DNA of 64,000 bases from Streptomyces umbrinus (GTDB lineage: Bacteria; Actinomycetota; Actinomycetes; Streptomycetales; Streptomycetaceae), in the NCBI RefSeq assembly GCF_030817415.1, contig NZ_JAUSZI010000002.1, forward strand, positions 2,170,001 to 2,234,000, written 5' to 3'. A program made the position numbers and the translations under genes. Positions within the stretch are counted from its first letter, which is position 1; every line of letters starts with the position of its first letter. This document shows, piece after piece, positions 51,096-59,619 of this stretch. The notes below the pieces were generated by a model. The model was not told the DNA's origin. It made no database searches and saw nothing but the letters and a program-made list of their open reading frames with translations.

Positions 51096-52925
51096 ATGGA
51101 CGCGGGGCAGGACGGCTGGATACGGGTGCCGGTCGGCGACGACGCGGCTCGCTGGGCGACACGGGCCGACAGCCGCCCCGTGCTGCTCGTCGTGCACAAC
51201 GTCACCGCGGCGACGCGGCTCCTGGACGTCCTGCCGCTGTTCCACGACGACCTCCGGGTACAGCTCCTCGCGACGACTCCTGGATCCTCTGCGTTCCGCG
51301 CGGGTCTCGCGGAGCTGTTCGCGAAGGTCGATGTGCCGGTGGTGCCCTGGGAACAGGCGGTTCGCCTGCCCGCGAAGCTGGCGATCTCGGCGAGCTTCGG
51401 CGGTCAACTGGCCGCACTTTCATGCAAATTGACCATATTGTCCCATGGAGTTGGCTACACTAAGAGGCTGTCGACACCGGGAGCCGGGAGCCGGGAGCCG
51501 GGAGCCGGGAGCCGGGAGCCGGGAGCCGGGAGCCGGGAGCCGGGAGCCGGGAGCCGGGAGCCGGGAGCCGGGAGCCGGGAGCCGGGAGCCGGGAACGCGC
51601 CCGTGTTCGGGCTGTCCCGGGAGTGGCTGCTCGGCGAGGACGAGGCGCCTGTCGTGGATGCGCTGGTGCTGTCCCATCCCGAGCAGTTGGAGCGGCTGCG
51701 GGCGGCCTGTCCCGAGGCGGTGCACACGGCGGTCCTCGCCGGAGACCCCTGCTTCGACCGCGTCCTGGCGGCGCGCGGGCATCGCGAGCGCTACCGGCGG
51801 GCCCTCGGCACACACCCCGGCCAGCGACTGGTGCTCCTCAACTCCACCTGGCACACGGAGTCGTTGTTCGGCGACGGCGGTGACGACCTCCTGCCGGCGC
51901 TCCTCCCGCGGCTGGCCTCCGAACTCCCCGCCGACGAGTACCGCGTCGCGGCCGTACTCCACCCCAACATCTGGTACGGGCACGGCCCCGGCCAGATCCG
52001 TGCCTGGCTGGACCGCGCCCGCCGGGCCGGCCTCACCCTGGTCGACCCCCTCGACGGCTGGCGGCAGGCCCTGCTCGCCGCCGACGCGGTGATCGGCGAC
52101 CACGGCTCGGTCACCTACTACGCCGCCGCGCTCGGCACCCCCGTACTCCTGGGGGCGGCACCACTGGACGCGCTCGCCCTCGACGCACCGATCTCGGACT
52201 TCGTTCGGGAAGCGCCCCGACTCGACCCCACGGCTCCCCTGCGCCCGCAACTGGACACGCTGATGTCCGGGCACCAACCCCTCCCAGGACCGGCGGAGTT
52301 CACCACCTCCCACCCCGGCGAGTCGGCGGCCCGGCTGCGCCGCCTCTTCTACGGACAGCTGGGTCTGCCCGAGCCTGACGGGCCCGCCCTCCTCGAACCG
52401 CTCCCCCTGCCACCGCACGAACCCCCGTCCCGTACCGCCCCGTTGAGGGTGCTGACATGGCTGCGGGGCTCGGGCGAGGTCGCGGTGGAGCGGTACGCCG
52501 ACCCCCGGCCCGATCCGCCCGGCGACGGCGAGGCCCACCTGGCCGTACACGAGGACACCCGGGACCCGGCCCAACTAGCCATCGCCGACGTGGTGTTCCG
52601 CGAGGGCTCCGCCACCGATCCCCGCTTCGGCTCCCCGGACCGGTGGACGGCCGAGACCCTCGTCCGTCACCCGCACAGCGCCCTGGCGGCGTACGTGACC
52701 TCCCCCACCGCCTGCACGGTGCGCACTCGTGACGGTCAACTCCTGCGCCTCACGGCCGAGTCGCCGGAGCCGACGGCCGACCCCGCCGTCTACGCCTCGG
52801 CACTGCACGCCTGGCTCGCGGCGGGCAAAGCGGTGGAGGAGCTGATCCCCGAGGGCCTGACCGTCCGTACCGGCTCGGTGGTCCACTCCGTACGGGTCGC
52901 TTCTGTACGAGTCACTCCGGCCTGA
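51096..52925 (+). CDS. Unknown two-domain protein (glycosyltransferase-B-like look) interrupted by a 7-bp repeat array
   Basis: The protein has 609 residues with GGGAGG seven bases before the ATG. The first 430 residues look like a two-lobed GT-B or epimerase fold related to CDP-glycerol glycerophosphotransferase proteins (LLVVHNVTAATRLLDVLPLF, LTILSHGVGYTK, then RLVLLNSTWHTESLFG, AAVLHPNIWYGHG and ADAVIGDHGSVTYYAAALG). The last 150 residues are a beta-rich unknown domain. Between SHGVGYTKRLST and NAPVFGLSREWLL is an insert of about 39 residues, five copies of GAGSREP, encoded by sixteen 7-bp units. It ends in a 14-base convergent overlap with the next gene. Function not known. Confidence 0.75.
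   Translation: MDAGQDGWIRVPVGDDAARWATRADSRPVLLVVHNVTAATRLLDVLPLFHDDLRVQLLATTPGSSAFRAGLAELFAKVDVPVVPWEQAVRLPAKLAISASFGGQLAALSCKLTILSHGVGYTKRLSTPGAGSREPGAGSREPGAGSREPGAGSREPGAGSREPGAGNAPVFGLSREWLLGEDEAPVVDALVLSHPEQLERLRAACPEAVHTAVLAGDPCFDRVLAARGHRERYRRALGTHPGQRLVLLNSTWHTESLFGDGGDDLLPALLPRLASELPADEYRVAAVLHPNIWYGHGPGQIRAWLDRARRAGLTLVDPLDGWRQALLAADAVIGDHGSVTYYAAALGTPVLLGAAPLDALALDAPISDFVREAPRLDPTAPLRPQLDTLMSGHQPLPGPAEFTTSHPGESAARLRRLFYGQLGLPEPDGPALLEPLPLPPHEPPSRTAPLRVLTWLRGSGEVAVERYADPRPDPPGDGEAHLAVHEDTRDPAQLAIADVVFREGSATDPRFGSPDRWTAETLVRHPHSALAAYVTSPTACTVRTRDGQLLRLTAESPEPTADPAVYASALHAWLAAGKAVEELIPEGLTVRTGSVVHSVRVASVRVTPA
51477..51592 (+). repeat. Heptanucleotide microsatellite (GAGCCGG)16
   Basis: Sixteen perfect copies of the 7-bp unit run from 51481 to 51592, preceded by a partial copy. 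They lie inside the coding region at codons 128-166. Because 7 is not a multiple of 3, gain or loss of one unit shifts the frame; all three frames of the array itself are open. Confidence 0.97.
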
Positions 52926-55035
52926 CGGCAACGCACCGCTCCCGCAACGCCCGCAGATACGCGAGGTGATACTCGGCCTTCTCCGGGGTGAGCGCGGCGA
53001 TCGCCTCGTCGACAAGGGGCAGCGCCTGAGCGAACTCCTCGCCGTCCAGGCGGGTTTCGGCAAGGTCGGTGAGTGTGCGCGCCCTGTTGTAGGCCTCGCC
53101 GCTCCCGCGGAAGAACGTCAGCGCCCGCTCCAGCCTCTCGCGCGCCTCGGCCCGTCGCTGAAGCCCGCGCAGCGCCCGCCCCCGGTGCCGCTCCAACAGG
53201 GCCAGGGCACGCGGCAGATCACGGGTGCCCTCGTCCTCGGGACCGATCTCTCCATAGATCCCGTACGACTCCTCGAAGCAGTCGTACGCCTCCTGGAACC
53301 GCCACTGCCGCAGCCGCAGCAGCCCCAGGAACTCGACGGCGGAGGCGTGTCCGCGCGGATGCCCGGCGGCCTGTTCGTCCCGCGCCGCGGCGAGAGCCTC
53401 GCGCTCCGCCTCGTCCCAGAGACGCAACTCGGTGAGGGTGTGGGCGAGTTGGGTATGCAGCGCCCCTGCCTCGCGCGTGCCGGGGAACCGCTCGTCGGCC
53501 GCCCGTACGGCGACGCGCAGCGCTGGCAGCAGTACGTCGTGGTGTCCCGCCTTGAGCTGGAGCGGCCAGAGCGCCCGGCCGAGCCGTACAACGGTGTCCG
53601 CGTCGCCGAACTCGTCGGCGAGGCCCATCACGCGCACCAGGTTGCCCGCCTCGGCGGCGAGCGAGTCGAGTGCCGCACCCCGGTCAGCGTACGGCACGGC
53701 ATCCGCCCCGGCGGGCAGCTCCGGAATCCGCCAGCTCTCCGGCAGAACCGCCCGCGCCGCACTCACGGCCGACAGCAGGTATCCCTCGATGGTCCGGTTC
53801 ATCGCCGCCGAACAGGCGACGATCCCGTCCTCGCGCGCCGCGGCGGCCTCGGCGTGGGCACGTACGCCCTCCCGGTAGCGGTAGCGTCCGTCGCCGATCC
53901 GGTCCAGCAGCATGGCTTCGGCGAGTTCCGCCAACCACCCGTCCGCCTCGGCCTGTTGGAGGCCGGCGGCCCGTGCGGCTCCCGTCGCGTCGAGCGCGGG
54001 CAGATCACACAGCGCGGCCAGCCGGTAGAGCCGCGCCGCGCCGGGTGCCAGCAGCCGGTACGAGTCCTCGGCGGCGGCGCGTACGGGATCGGTCTCGGGG
54101 GACACGGCAGGGGCCTCCGGCGCGGGTGCGGAGAGACGGGGTACGGCGGCTTTGATGGCGTACGGCGAACCGGCGCACCGGGCCAGCAGGGACGGCACCG
54201 TGGCGCGGGCGGCCACGAGGGCGGACTTGTCCACGAGGGCGGCCAGCAGTCGCGCCGAGTCCCGCTCGGTGAGCGGCCCCACCGGGATCGACAGGGCGTC
54301 GAGACCCGTCAGGCGATGGCGGGCGCCGACGATCGTGAAGACCTCGGGCGCCGAGCCGATCACCGGCTCCACCTGGGCGGCGGACCGCGCGTGATCGAGG
54401 ATGACCAGCAGTCGCCGGTCGGCCGCGTACCGGCGGAAGAGCTCCTGCCGCTCGGCGAAGGCGGGCGGCAACTCCTCGTCCGCCAGGCCGAGTTGCCGCA
54501 GAACCTCGGCGAGTACCCGTGCCGCGTCGAGGGGTGTGCCCGTGCCGCCGCCGCGCAGGTCCACATGGATCTGGCCGTCCGGGAACCGCTCGGCCGCCCG
54601 TACACCCCAGTGTGTGGCGAGTGTGGTGACGCCCATGCCCTCCTGCCCGTACAGCAGGGCGAGCCTGGGCCGCCCGTCGGCCTTGCGCCGGGCCTCCTCG
54701 TCGAGCCGCTTCAGCGCGTCGCGCCGGTCGGTGAAGGACCGGATGGACGGGGGCAGACAGGGCCGCCCGACCGTAGCGCCGGGCGGTCGCACCGAGCCCG
54801 CGAACTCGGCCCAGGCGCGGGCGAGTCGTGGATCGCCGAGCACTCCCTCGTGCACGACCCGTGCCACGGCCTCGACCTCGGCCGGGTTCGCGGGCGCGGC
54901 CACCTCACGCCCGGCGATTCTCCGTACGAGCCCGCCGGCCGACTCCCAGGCCCACTTCCCGGCCTCGTTGGCCATTCCGGAGCCGACAGCCCCGAGCACG
55001 CCCGCCACCGCGGCCACCGACATGGGCTCCAGCAT
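52912..55035 (-). CDS. NB-ARC-like ATPase with TPR domain and altered P-loop
   Basis: The protein has 707 residues from an ATG with GGGGAG upstream. An N-terminal hydrophobic helix (SVAAVAGVLGAVGSGMA) and an alpha-helical effector-like region precede an NB-ARC-type STAND module: P-loop YGQEGMGVTTLA (residues 129-140), RRLLVILDHARSAAQVEPV as Walker B, TIVGARHRLTGL as the sensor-1 arginine strand and GSPYAIKAAVPRLSA as the GxP segment. In the P-loop the essential lysine is replaced by Val136, so ATP hydrolysis may be lost. From about residue 480 TPR-like helices follow. Possible signalling or defence protein; the last 14 bases overlap the upstream gene convergently. Confidence 0.82.
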   Translation of the reverse strand: MLEPMSVAAVAGVLGAVGSGMANEAGKWAWESAGGLVRRIAGREVAAPANPAEVEAVARVVHEGVLGDPRLARAWAEFAGSVRPPGATVGRPCLPPSIRSFTDRRDALKRLDEEARRKADGRPRLALLYGQEGMGVTTLATHWGVRAAERFPDGQIHVDLRGGGTGTPLDAARVLAEVLRQLGLADEELPPAFAERQELFRRYAADRRLLVILDHARSAAQVEPVIGSAPEVFTIVGARHRLTGLDALSIPVGPLTERDSARLLAALVDKSALVAARATVPSLLARCAGSPYAIKAAVPRLSAPAPEAPAVSPETDPVRAAAEDSYRLLAPGAARLYRLAALCDLPALDATGAARAAGLQQAEADGWLAELAEAMLLDRIGDGRYRYREGVRAHAEAAAAREDGIVACSAAMNRTIEGYLLSAVSAARAVLPESWRIPELPAGADAVPYADRGAALDSLAAEAGNLVRVMGLADEFGDADTVVRLGRALWPLQLKAGHHDVLLPALRVAVRAADERFPGTREAGALHTQLAHTLTELRLWDEAEREALAAARDEQAAGHPRGHASAVEFLGLLRLRQWRFQEAYDCFEESYGIYGEIGPEDEGTRDLPRALALLERHRGRALRGLQRRAEARERLERALTFFRGSGEAYNRARTLTDLAETRLDGEEFAQALPLVDEAIAALTPEKAEYHLAYLRALRERCVAVRPE

Positions 55036-55109
55036 CCAGCACTCCCCGTTCCCGACGCCCTGAAGGATCAACCGTAGCGGCAGGTCGCGTCAGGTGCGCC
55101 CGCCGGACG

Positions 55110-56295
55110 TCAGGAGGGCTTGCCCGTCCGCAGCGTGAAGCCGACGCCGTCCCGGGCGAGTTCGGCGAGCCAGTCCTCGGACCGCTCAGCCGTCTCCGCC
55201 GCCCGGTTGAGGCCGGGCGGCAAGTCGTCGCCGAGGATCCGCCGCACCCCGAGCGCCAGCGTCCGCGACACGCACCGCGCCATCGCGCTCTCCTCCGCGT
55301 CGCCCTCCAGGTCCAGCAGGTAGCGGCCCGACCAGGTGCGGTCCGAGCCGTCGCGTAAGTCCAGGGACACGGCGAGGACCACGCGGTCGCGGTCGGCGTC
55401 CGTGGTCGGGTAGCGGGCCGCCAACTCCTGGGCGAGGGCGGTGATCCGCTGGTCGTCGCCCTGGCGGAGTTTCTCGAAGACCGGCTGCCAGGCCGTCGAG
55501 CCAACCGTCGAGGCGGAGGGTGCCGCGGATGAAGGTCTGCGGCTTCCAGGCCGGGGGCAGTCCGTACTGCTCGACGAAGGGAAGGCTGTCGCGGTTGGGG
55601 TAGACCTCGAACGGCTCACCGTCCACCACGTGGGGGCGCGTGGCCTCCCAGGGACGCGGCGCGGTGGTCTCGGCGCCGGCCTCGATGTAACGGGCGGGCG
55701 AGCGCAGGGCGTTGAGGACGCCCGCCGGGGCCCAGCTGAAGCGGTACCTGAAGTCGTTCGGGACGGCCGGGATGCCTCCGCAGTACGAGGTGAGGCTCAC
55801 CTCGGCGGTCGTGTCGGCGCCGATCTCCTCGCGGGCCCGGGCGATGAGGCTGTGCGCGAAGAGGTGGTCGATGCCCGGGTCGAGGCCGGACTCGGTGAGG
55901 ACGACGACCCCGGCGGCCGTGGCGGCGGGCACCTGGTCGAGGACCGCCTCCGAGACATAGCTGGAGCAGGCGAAGTGGGCCCCGCGGCTCACACAGGCGG
56001 CGAGCAGGCCCGCGTGTTCGGGCGCCGGGAGCATCGAGACCACCACGTCGCCGGGCGCCAGTTCCGCCGTCAGGGCCGGGAGCGTGTACGCGCGTGGCTC
56101 GGCGCGGCCGGTGAGGCCGCGGGTCTCCAGGCTCCGGGCGGCCCGCTCGTCGGTGCGGTGCCACAGGCGTACGCGGTCGGCCGCGTCGCACAGGGCGGCG
56201 AGTCCGCTGCCGGTGGACAGGCCCGCGCCGATCCAGTGGACGGTGCCGGAGGCGGGGACGGGGACGCCGGCAGGCTGGGCTGTCGTCTCAGGCAT
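55110..56295 (-). pseudogene. Saccharopine dehydrogenase-like (LYS9 type) gene with a frameshift
   Basis: The first 265 residues read MPETTAQPAGVPVPASGTVH, VHWIGAGLSTGSGLAAL, DVVVSMLPAPEHAGLLAACV, VLTESGLDPGIDHLFAHSLI, EVSLTSYCGGIPAVPNDFRY and end at LRLDGWLDG, all typical of the glutamate-forming saccharopine dehydrogenase. Near 55491-55495 the frame changes: the expected continuation AWQPVFEKLRQGDDQRI to the end (GVGFTLRTGKPS) lies one frame over. Removing a single base restores a protein of about 394 residues. So this is either a recent pseudogene, a sequencing error in a GGCC run, or programmed slippage. GGGGAG precedes the ATG; it overlaps the preceding gene by eight bases. Confidence 0.8.
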
Positions 56296-57349
56296 CGCGG
56301 AACTCCCCTTGTGTCAGGTCTAGTTCACGGCATGCTTCGTGGTACCGGTCCAGGTCGCGGCCCCACGCCCCGGCCACCCCGAACTCCAGGAGCTGTGGCG
56401 TCAGTGCCGCCGAGAAGTCCGTGCTCGCCTCCTTGGGCAGCAGGGACGGCAGGTTGTCGATGGCGATGAGGTCGAGGGCGGGCTCCTCGTGCAGGCGCCG
56501 CACGGGGTCGGTCCAGTCCGTGACCGTGTCGTAGACCGGCAGGACGTTGTAGGGGGAGCCGACGTCGCAGGTCACGTCGCAGACCGTGCGCAGTCGGCGG
56601 CCAGGGTCGTCCAGGTCCTTGTCCGTGAGGAAGGGGGTGCTCGGCCCGGTGGTGAGGACGGTGTTCACCATCAACTCGTGGTCCAGCAGGGCCTGTCGGT
56701 CCAGATCGCGGGTCTCGGTGAGGTCCCAGCAGGTGGGGTCGAGCCCCGCCTCGGCGAGCGCGACCCGCGCACCGCGCCCGGAGCGGCCGAGCGCGCCGAT
56801 CACCAGCGAGGCGAACTCGGCTTCGCCGGGGGCCGGTTGGAGTTCGGCGTCCAGTTCCTCCTTGGACGTCGGCCGCAGTGGGGCGCTCAGTCTGCCCCGG
56901 TGGTGCAGTACCGCGAGGGCCGCGCCCACATAGCCCGCCCAGTAGCCGAAGGCGGCGAGCCTGCGGCCGTTGTCGTCCACCAGGTACTCCAGGTCGAACA
57001 GCGCCCCTCCCCCGGCGACGAACCGGCGCAGCAACGCCTCCGCCCCGGGCTGTGCCTTGTACGCGTGCCCGAAGAAGACATGACGGTGCCTCAACTGCTC
57101 CGGCCCGTCCGGGAGTTCCTTGAGGCCTACGATCACCGCGTCCGCCGGGGCGTCGACCCAGGAGCCCGCCTCGACGACTCGGCAGCCCGCCTCCTCGTAC
57201 GCCCCGGTCGGAAAGACGCGCTGCGGGGAGTCCTCGACGGTGAGCGTCACGCCGTCCCGGACGAGCCGCCGGGCATCGGACGGCACGATCGGGGTGCGTC
57301 GCTCGGTCGTGCGGGTCTCGTGGCGCAGCCACAGGTGGAGCTCGGTCAT
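56288..57349 (-). CDS. Saccharopine dehydrogenase (NAD, lysine-forming type)
   Basis: The protein has 353 residues, the length of yeast LYS1. WLRHETRTTERRTPIVPSDA at the start carries the active-site region, then KELPDGPEQLRHRHVFFGHA, HAYKAQPGAEALLRRF, FGYWAGYVGAALAV and LTKD-like FLTDKDLDDPGRRLRTVCDV follow the alanine dehydrogenase/LYS1 fold. It interconverts saccharopine with lysine plus 2-oxoglutarate using NAD. It sits in a tightly coupled operon with the LYS9-type gene downstream (8-base overlap) and an FAD amine oxidase upstream (ATGA overlap). Whether it makes or breaks lysine here is not clear; bacteria make lysine by the diaminopimelate route, so catabolism or secondary metabolism is more likely. 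Confidence 0.87.
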   Translation of the reverse strand: MTELHLWLRHETRTTERRTPIVPSDARRLVRDGVTLTVEDSPQRVFPTGAYEEAGCRVVEAGSWVDAPADAVIVGLKELPDGPEQLRHRHVFFGHAYKAQPGAEALLRRFVAGGGALFDLEYLVDDNGRRLAAFGYWAGYVGAALAVLHHRGRLSAPLRPTSKEELDAELQPAPGEAEFASLVIGALGRSGRGARVALAEAGLDPTCWDLTETRDLDRQALLDHELMVNTVLTTGPSTPFLTDKDLDDPGRRLRTVCDVTCDVGSPYNVLPVYDTVTDWTDPVRRLHEEPALDLIAIDNLPSLLPKEASTDFSAALTPQLLEFGVAGAWGRDLDRYHEACRELDLTQGEFRDA

Positions 57350-58500
57350 ACGCGGTTGACCTCCGGTCTCAGGGCATCGGCGGCGAACCGTTCGGCACGC
57401 AGCGGGGTGATGTCGACGAAGGGATCATGCCCCAGGAAGAGATCGCGGACGACCTCGCCCACGGCGGGTCCCTGGAGGAAGCCGTGCCCTGAGAACCCGG
57501 TCGCGTACAGGAAGCGGGAGACCGAACTCGCCTCGCCGATCAGCGCGTTGTGGTCCGGGGTGATCTCGTACAGGCCGGCCCAGCCGCCCGTCCTGCGCAG
57601 GTCGAGCAGGGCGGGTGCGCGGTGCTCCATGGCCTCGCAGAGGCGGGGGATCCAGCGGTCGTGGGTCTCGGTGGCGAAGCCGGGCCTCTCGTCCGGGTCG
57701 GACATGCCGACCAGGAGGCCCGGACCCTCGGTGTGGAAGTACAGGCTGCTGGTGAAGTCGATGGTCATGGGGAGGTCGGGCGGGAGGTCCGGGACCGGTT
57801 CGGTGACGGCGATCTGGCGGCGCAGCGGCTCCACCGGGAGGTCCACGCCGGCCATCGCGCCGACGGCCCGTGACCAGGCGCCCGCCGCACACACGACGGC
57901 CGACGTGCCGATCCGGCCCAGACCGGTGACGACGGCCGTGATGTCGTCGCCGCGCGTCTCGATGCCGGTGACCTCGCAGTGGCGTACGACCTTGACGCCG
58001 TGTCGACGGGCGGCGGCCGCGTATCCGTGCACCACGGCCTCGGGGGTGCAGTGGCCGTCGTCCGGGGAGAAGGCGGCGGCCAGCAGTCCGTCGGTGCTGA
58101 TCAGCGGCGAGAGGCGGCGCGCCTCGGCCGGGTCCAGCATGCGGCTCGGCACGCCGAGTCCGTTCTGCAGCCGCACCCCGGCCTCGAACGCCTCAACCTC
58201 CTCCGGTGTCGACAGCAGGAAGAGGTAGCCGACACGGTGCAGCCCGATGTCGTGGCCCGTCTCCTCGCCGAAGCGGGCGAACGCCTCCAGGCTGCGCGCG
58301 CCCAGCTGGATGTTGAGCTCGTCGGAAAACTGCGCGCGCACTCCGCCCGCGGCTCGCGAGGTGGACCCGGACGCGAGTTCCCCCCGCTCGACGAGCACCA
58401 CGTCCCGCACTCCGGCCCGCGCCAGGTGGTACGCGATGCTGGTGCCCATCACCCCGCCGCCGATGACGACGACCCCCGCACGTCCGGGAACACCGGTCAT
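57346..58500 (-). CDS. FAD-dependent amine oxidase (sarcosine/pipecolate oxidase-like, DAO family)
   Basis: The protein has 384 residues. The FAD motif is VVVIGGGVMGTSIAYHLARA with the acidic end VLVERGELASGSTSRAAGG, and the C-terminal GLYEITPDHNALIGE and GFSGHGFLQGPAVG segments are those of the sarcosine oxidase beta/glycine oxidase group. It oxidises a secondary or primary amino acid to the imine with release of hydrogen peroxide. Start and stop both overlap neighbours as ATGA, so it is expressed in fixed ratio with them. Next to an ornithine cyclodeaminase-family gene, a cyclic imino acid such as pipecolate is an attractive substrate, which is inference. Confidence 0.9.
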   Translation of the reverse strand: MTGVPGRAGVVVIGGGVMGTSIAYHLARAGVRDVVLVERGELASGSTSRAAGGVRAQFSDELNIQLGARSLEAFARFGEETGHDIGLHRVGYLFLLSTPEEVEAFEAGVRLQNGLGVPSRMLDPAEARRLSPLISTDGLLAAAFSPDDGHCTPEAVVHGYAAAARRHGVKVVRHCEVTGIETRGDDITAVVTGLGRIGTSAVVCAAGAWSRAVGAMAGVDLPVEPLRRQIAVTEPVPDLPPDLPMTIDFTSSLYFHTEGPGLLVGMSDPDERPGFATETHDRWIPRLCEAMEHRAPALLDLRRTGGWAGLYEITPDHNALIGEASSVSRFLYATGFSGHGFLQGPAVGEVVRDLFLGHDPFVDITPLRAERFAADALRPEVNRV

Positions 58501-59474
58501 GAACCCACCCCCTGGTCGCGAGCGGCGTCGATGACCGCCCAGGCCGCGGCGGCGTCCTGGACACCGACGCCGACGCTGTTGTAGTAGACGATGTCCCGCC
58601 CGGTCGTACGTCCCTCGCGGCGGCCGGTGAGTACCTCGCCGAGCGGGATGAGGTCCTGGCGGGTGAGCGTTCCGGCGCGCAGTGCGTCCACGACCGGCCC
58701 GGCGTGTTCGGCCGCGGTCTCGGGGTCGTCCACGACGACGAACTCGGCCCGCCGTACGACCTCGGTGTCGACCTCGCTGCGGCTGGGCTCGAAGGATCCG
58801 ACGCTGACGAGGGTGCAGCCCGGCGCGAGCCACTCGCCCCGGACGACGGGCGTACTGCTGAGCGTGCAGGCGGCGACCATGGGCAGTCCGGCCACGGCTT
58901 CCTCCGCCGTGTCGACGGCCTTGACCGGGATAACGAGTTCGGCCGCGAGGAGGCGTGCCGCCCGTGCTCTGCGGTCCGGGGACGGGCTCCAGATCCGTAC
59001 GGCTCTCAGGTCCCGGACCCGGGCGACGGAGCGTGCGTGCGCGAGGGCCTGGGTGCCGGAGCCGATCAGGCCCAGCTCGGCGCTGTCGGGGGTGGCGAGC
59101 GCGTCGAAGGCCACGGCACTGGCCGCGGCGGTGCGCAGGGTCGTCACCGCGGTGCCGTCCATGACGGCGACGAGTTGCCCGGTGACCGGGTCGAGCGCGT
59201 TGATCACGGCGTGGATCGTCGGCAGCCCGGCGGCCGCGTTGCCCGGGTTGACGCTGCCGATCTTGGCGACGGCCCCGGTGTCCGCGGACAGCCGCGCGAG
59301 GTAGGTGAACACGACACTGTCGTCGAACCCGCTCGGATGCATGATCTTGCCGGGCAGCTCGGCGGTGCCGTCACCGAGCGCGGTGAAGGCGGCCCGCTGG
59401 GACCGGATCGCGGTGTCGGTGTCGAGCAGGGCGGCCACCTGGTCGCGGGAGAGGTGGAGGACGTCGTCGGTCAT
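58497..59474 (-). CDS. Ornithine cyclodeaminase / mu-crystallin family protein
   Basis: The protein has 325 residues, typical length. Conserved parts are LPGKIMHPSG and VVFTYLARLSADTGAVAKIG (substrate pocket with Lys), GTAVTTLRTAAASAVAF, the Rossmann motif LGLIGSGTQALAHARSV and the late DIVYYNSVGVGVQDAAAAW. Family members either cyclise ornithine to proline or lysine to pipecolate with ammonia release, or reduce cyclic imines and form amino-acid linkages in siderophore pathways. As first gene of a four-gene operon with two saccharopine dehydrogenases, lysine cyclodeamination is the favoured guess, not a proven role. Confidence 0.88.
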   Translation of the reverse strand: MTDDVLHLSRDQVAALLDTDTAIRSQRAAFTALGDGTAELPGKIMHPSGFDDSVVFTYLARLSADTGAVAKIGSVNPGNAAAGLPTIHAVINALDPVTGQLVAVMDGTAVTTLRTAAASAVAFDALATPDSAELGLIGSGTQALAHARSVARVRDLRAVRIWSPSPDRRARAARLLAAELVIPVKAVDTAEEAVAGLPMVAACTLSSTPVVRGEWLAPGCTLVSVGSFEPSRSEVDTEVVRRAEFVVVDDPETAAEHAGPVVDALRAGTLTRQDLIPLGEVLTGRREGRTTGRDIVYYNSVGVGVQDAAAAWAVIDAARDQGVGS

Positions 59475-59502
59475 CCCTCTTCCCTTCCCCTGTCCGCGCC
59501 GA

Positions 59503-59532
59503 TGTCACCGCGGCCGGGGCGTCCGGGTGACA
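59503..59532. promoter_or_regulatory. Inverted repeat upstream of the amino-acid operon
   Basis: TGTCACC and GGTGACA are perfect 7-bp arms 16 bases apart, 29 bases before the ornithine cyclodeaminase-family start. A possible operator; spacing is long and the evidence weak. Confidence 0.3.
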
Positions 59533-59619
59533 CTCGTCCTGATCACACCGCTGCCCCGCCGCCGCGCGCCACTGGGGACGCGCGGCGCGCGGGGCCGGCT
59601 GCGGGGCCGGTCGGCCGGG

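Noticed and set aside
51477..51592. Possible CRISPR array
   Set aside because: The repeat is a continuous 7-bp tandem array without spacers, and no cas genes are present.
51445..52092. Alternative-frame protein through the 7-bp repeat array
   Set aside because: All frames of the array are open by its nature; outside the array this frame has no recognisable domain. It matters only as the product of a frame switch.
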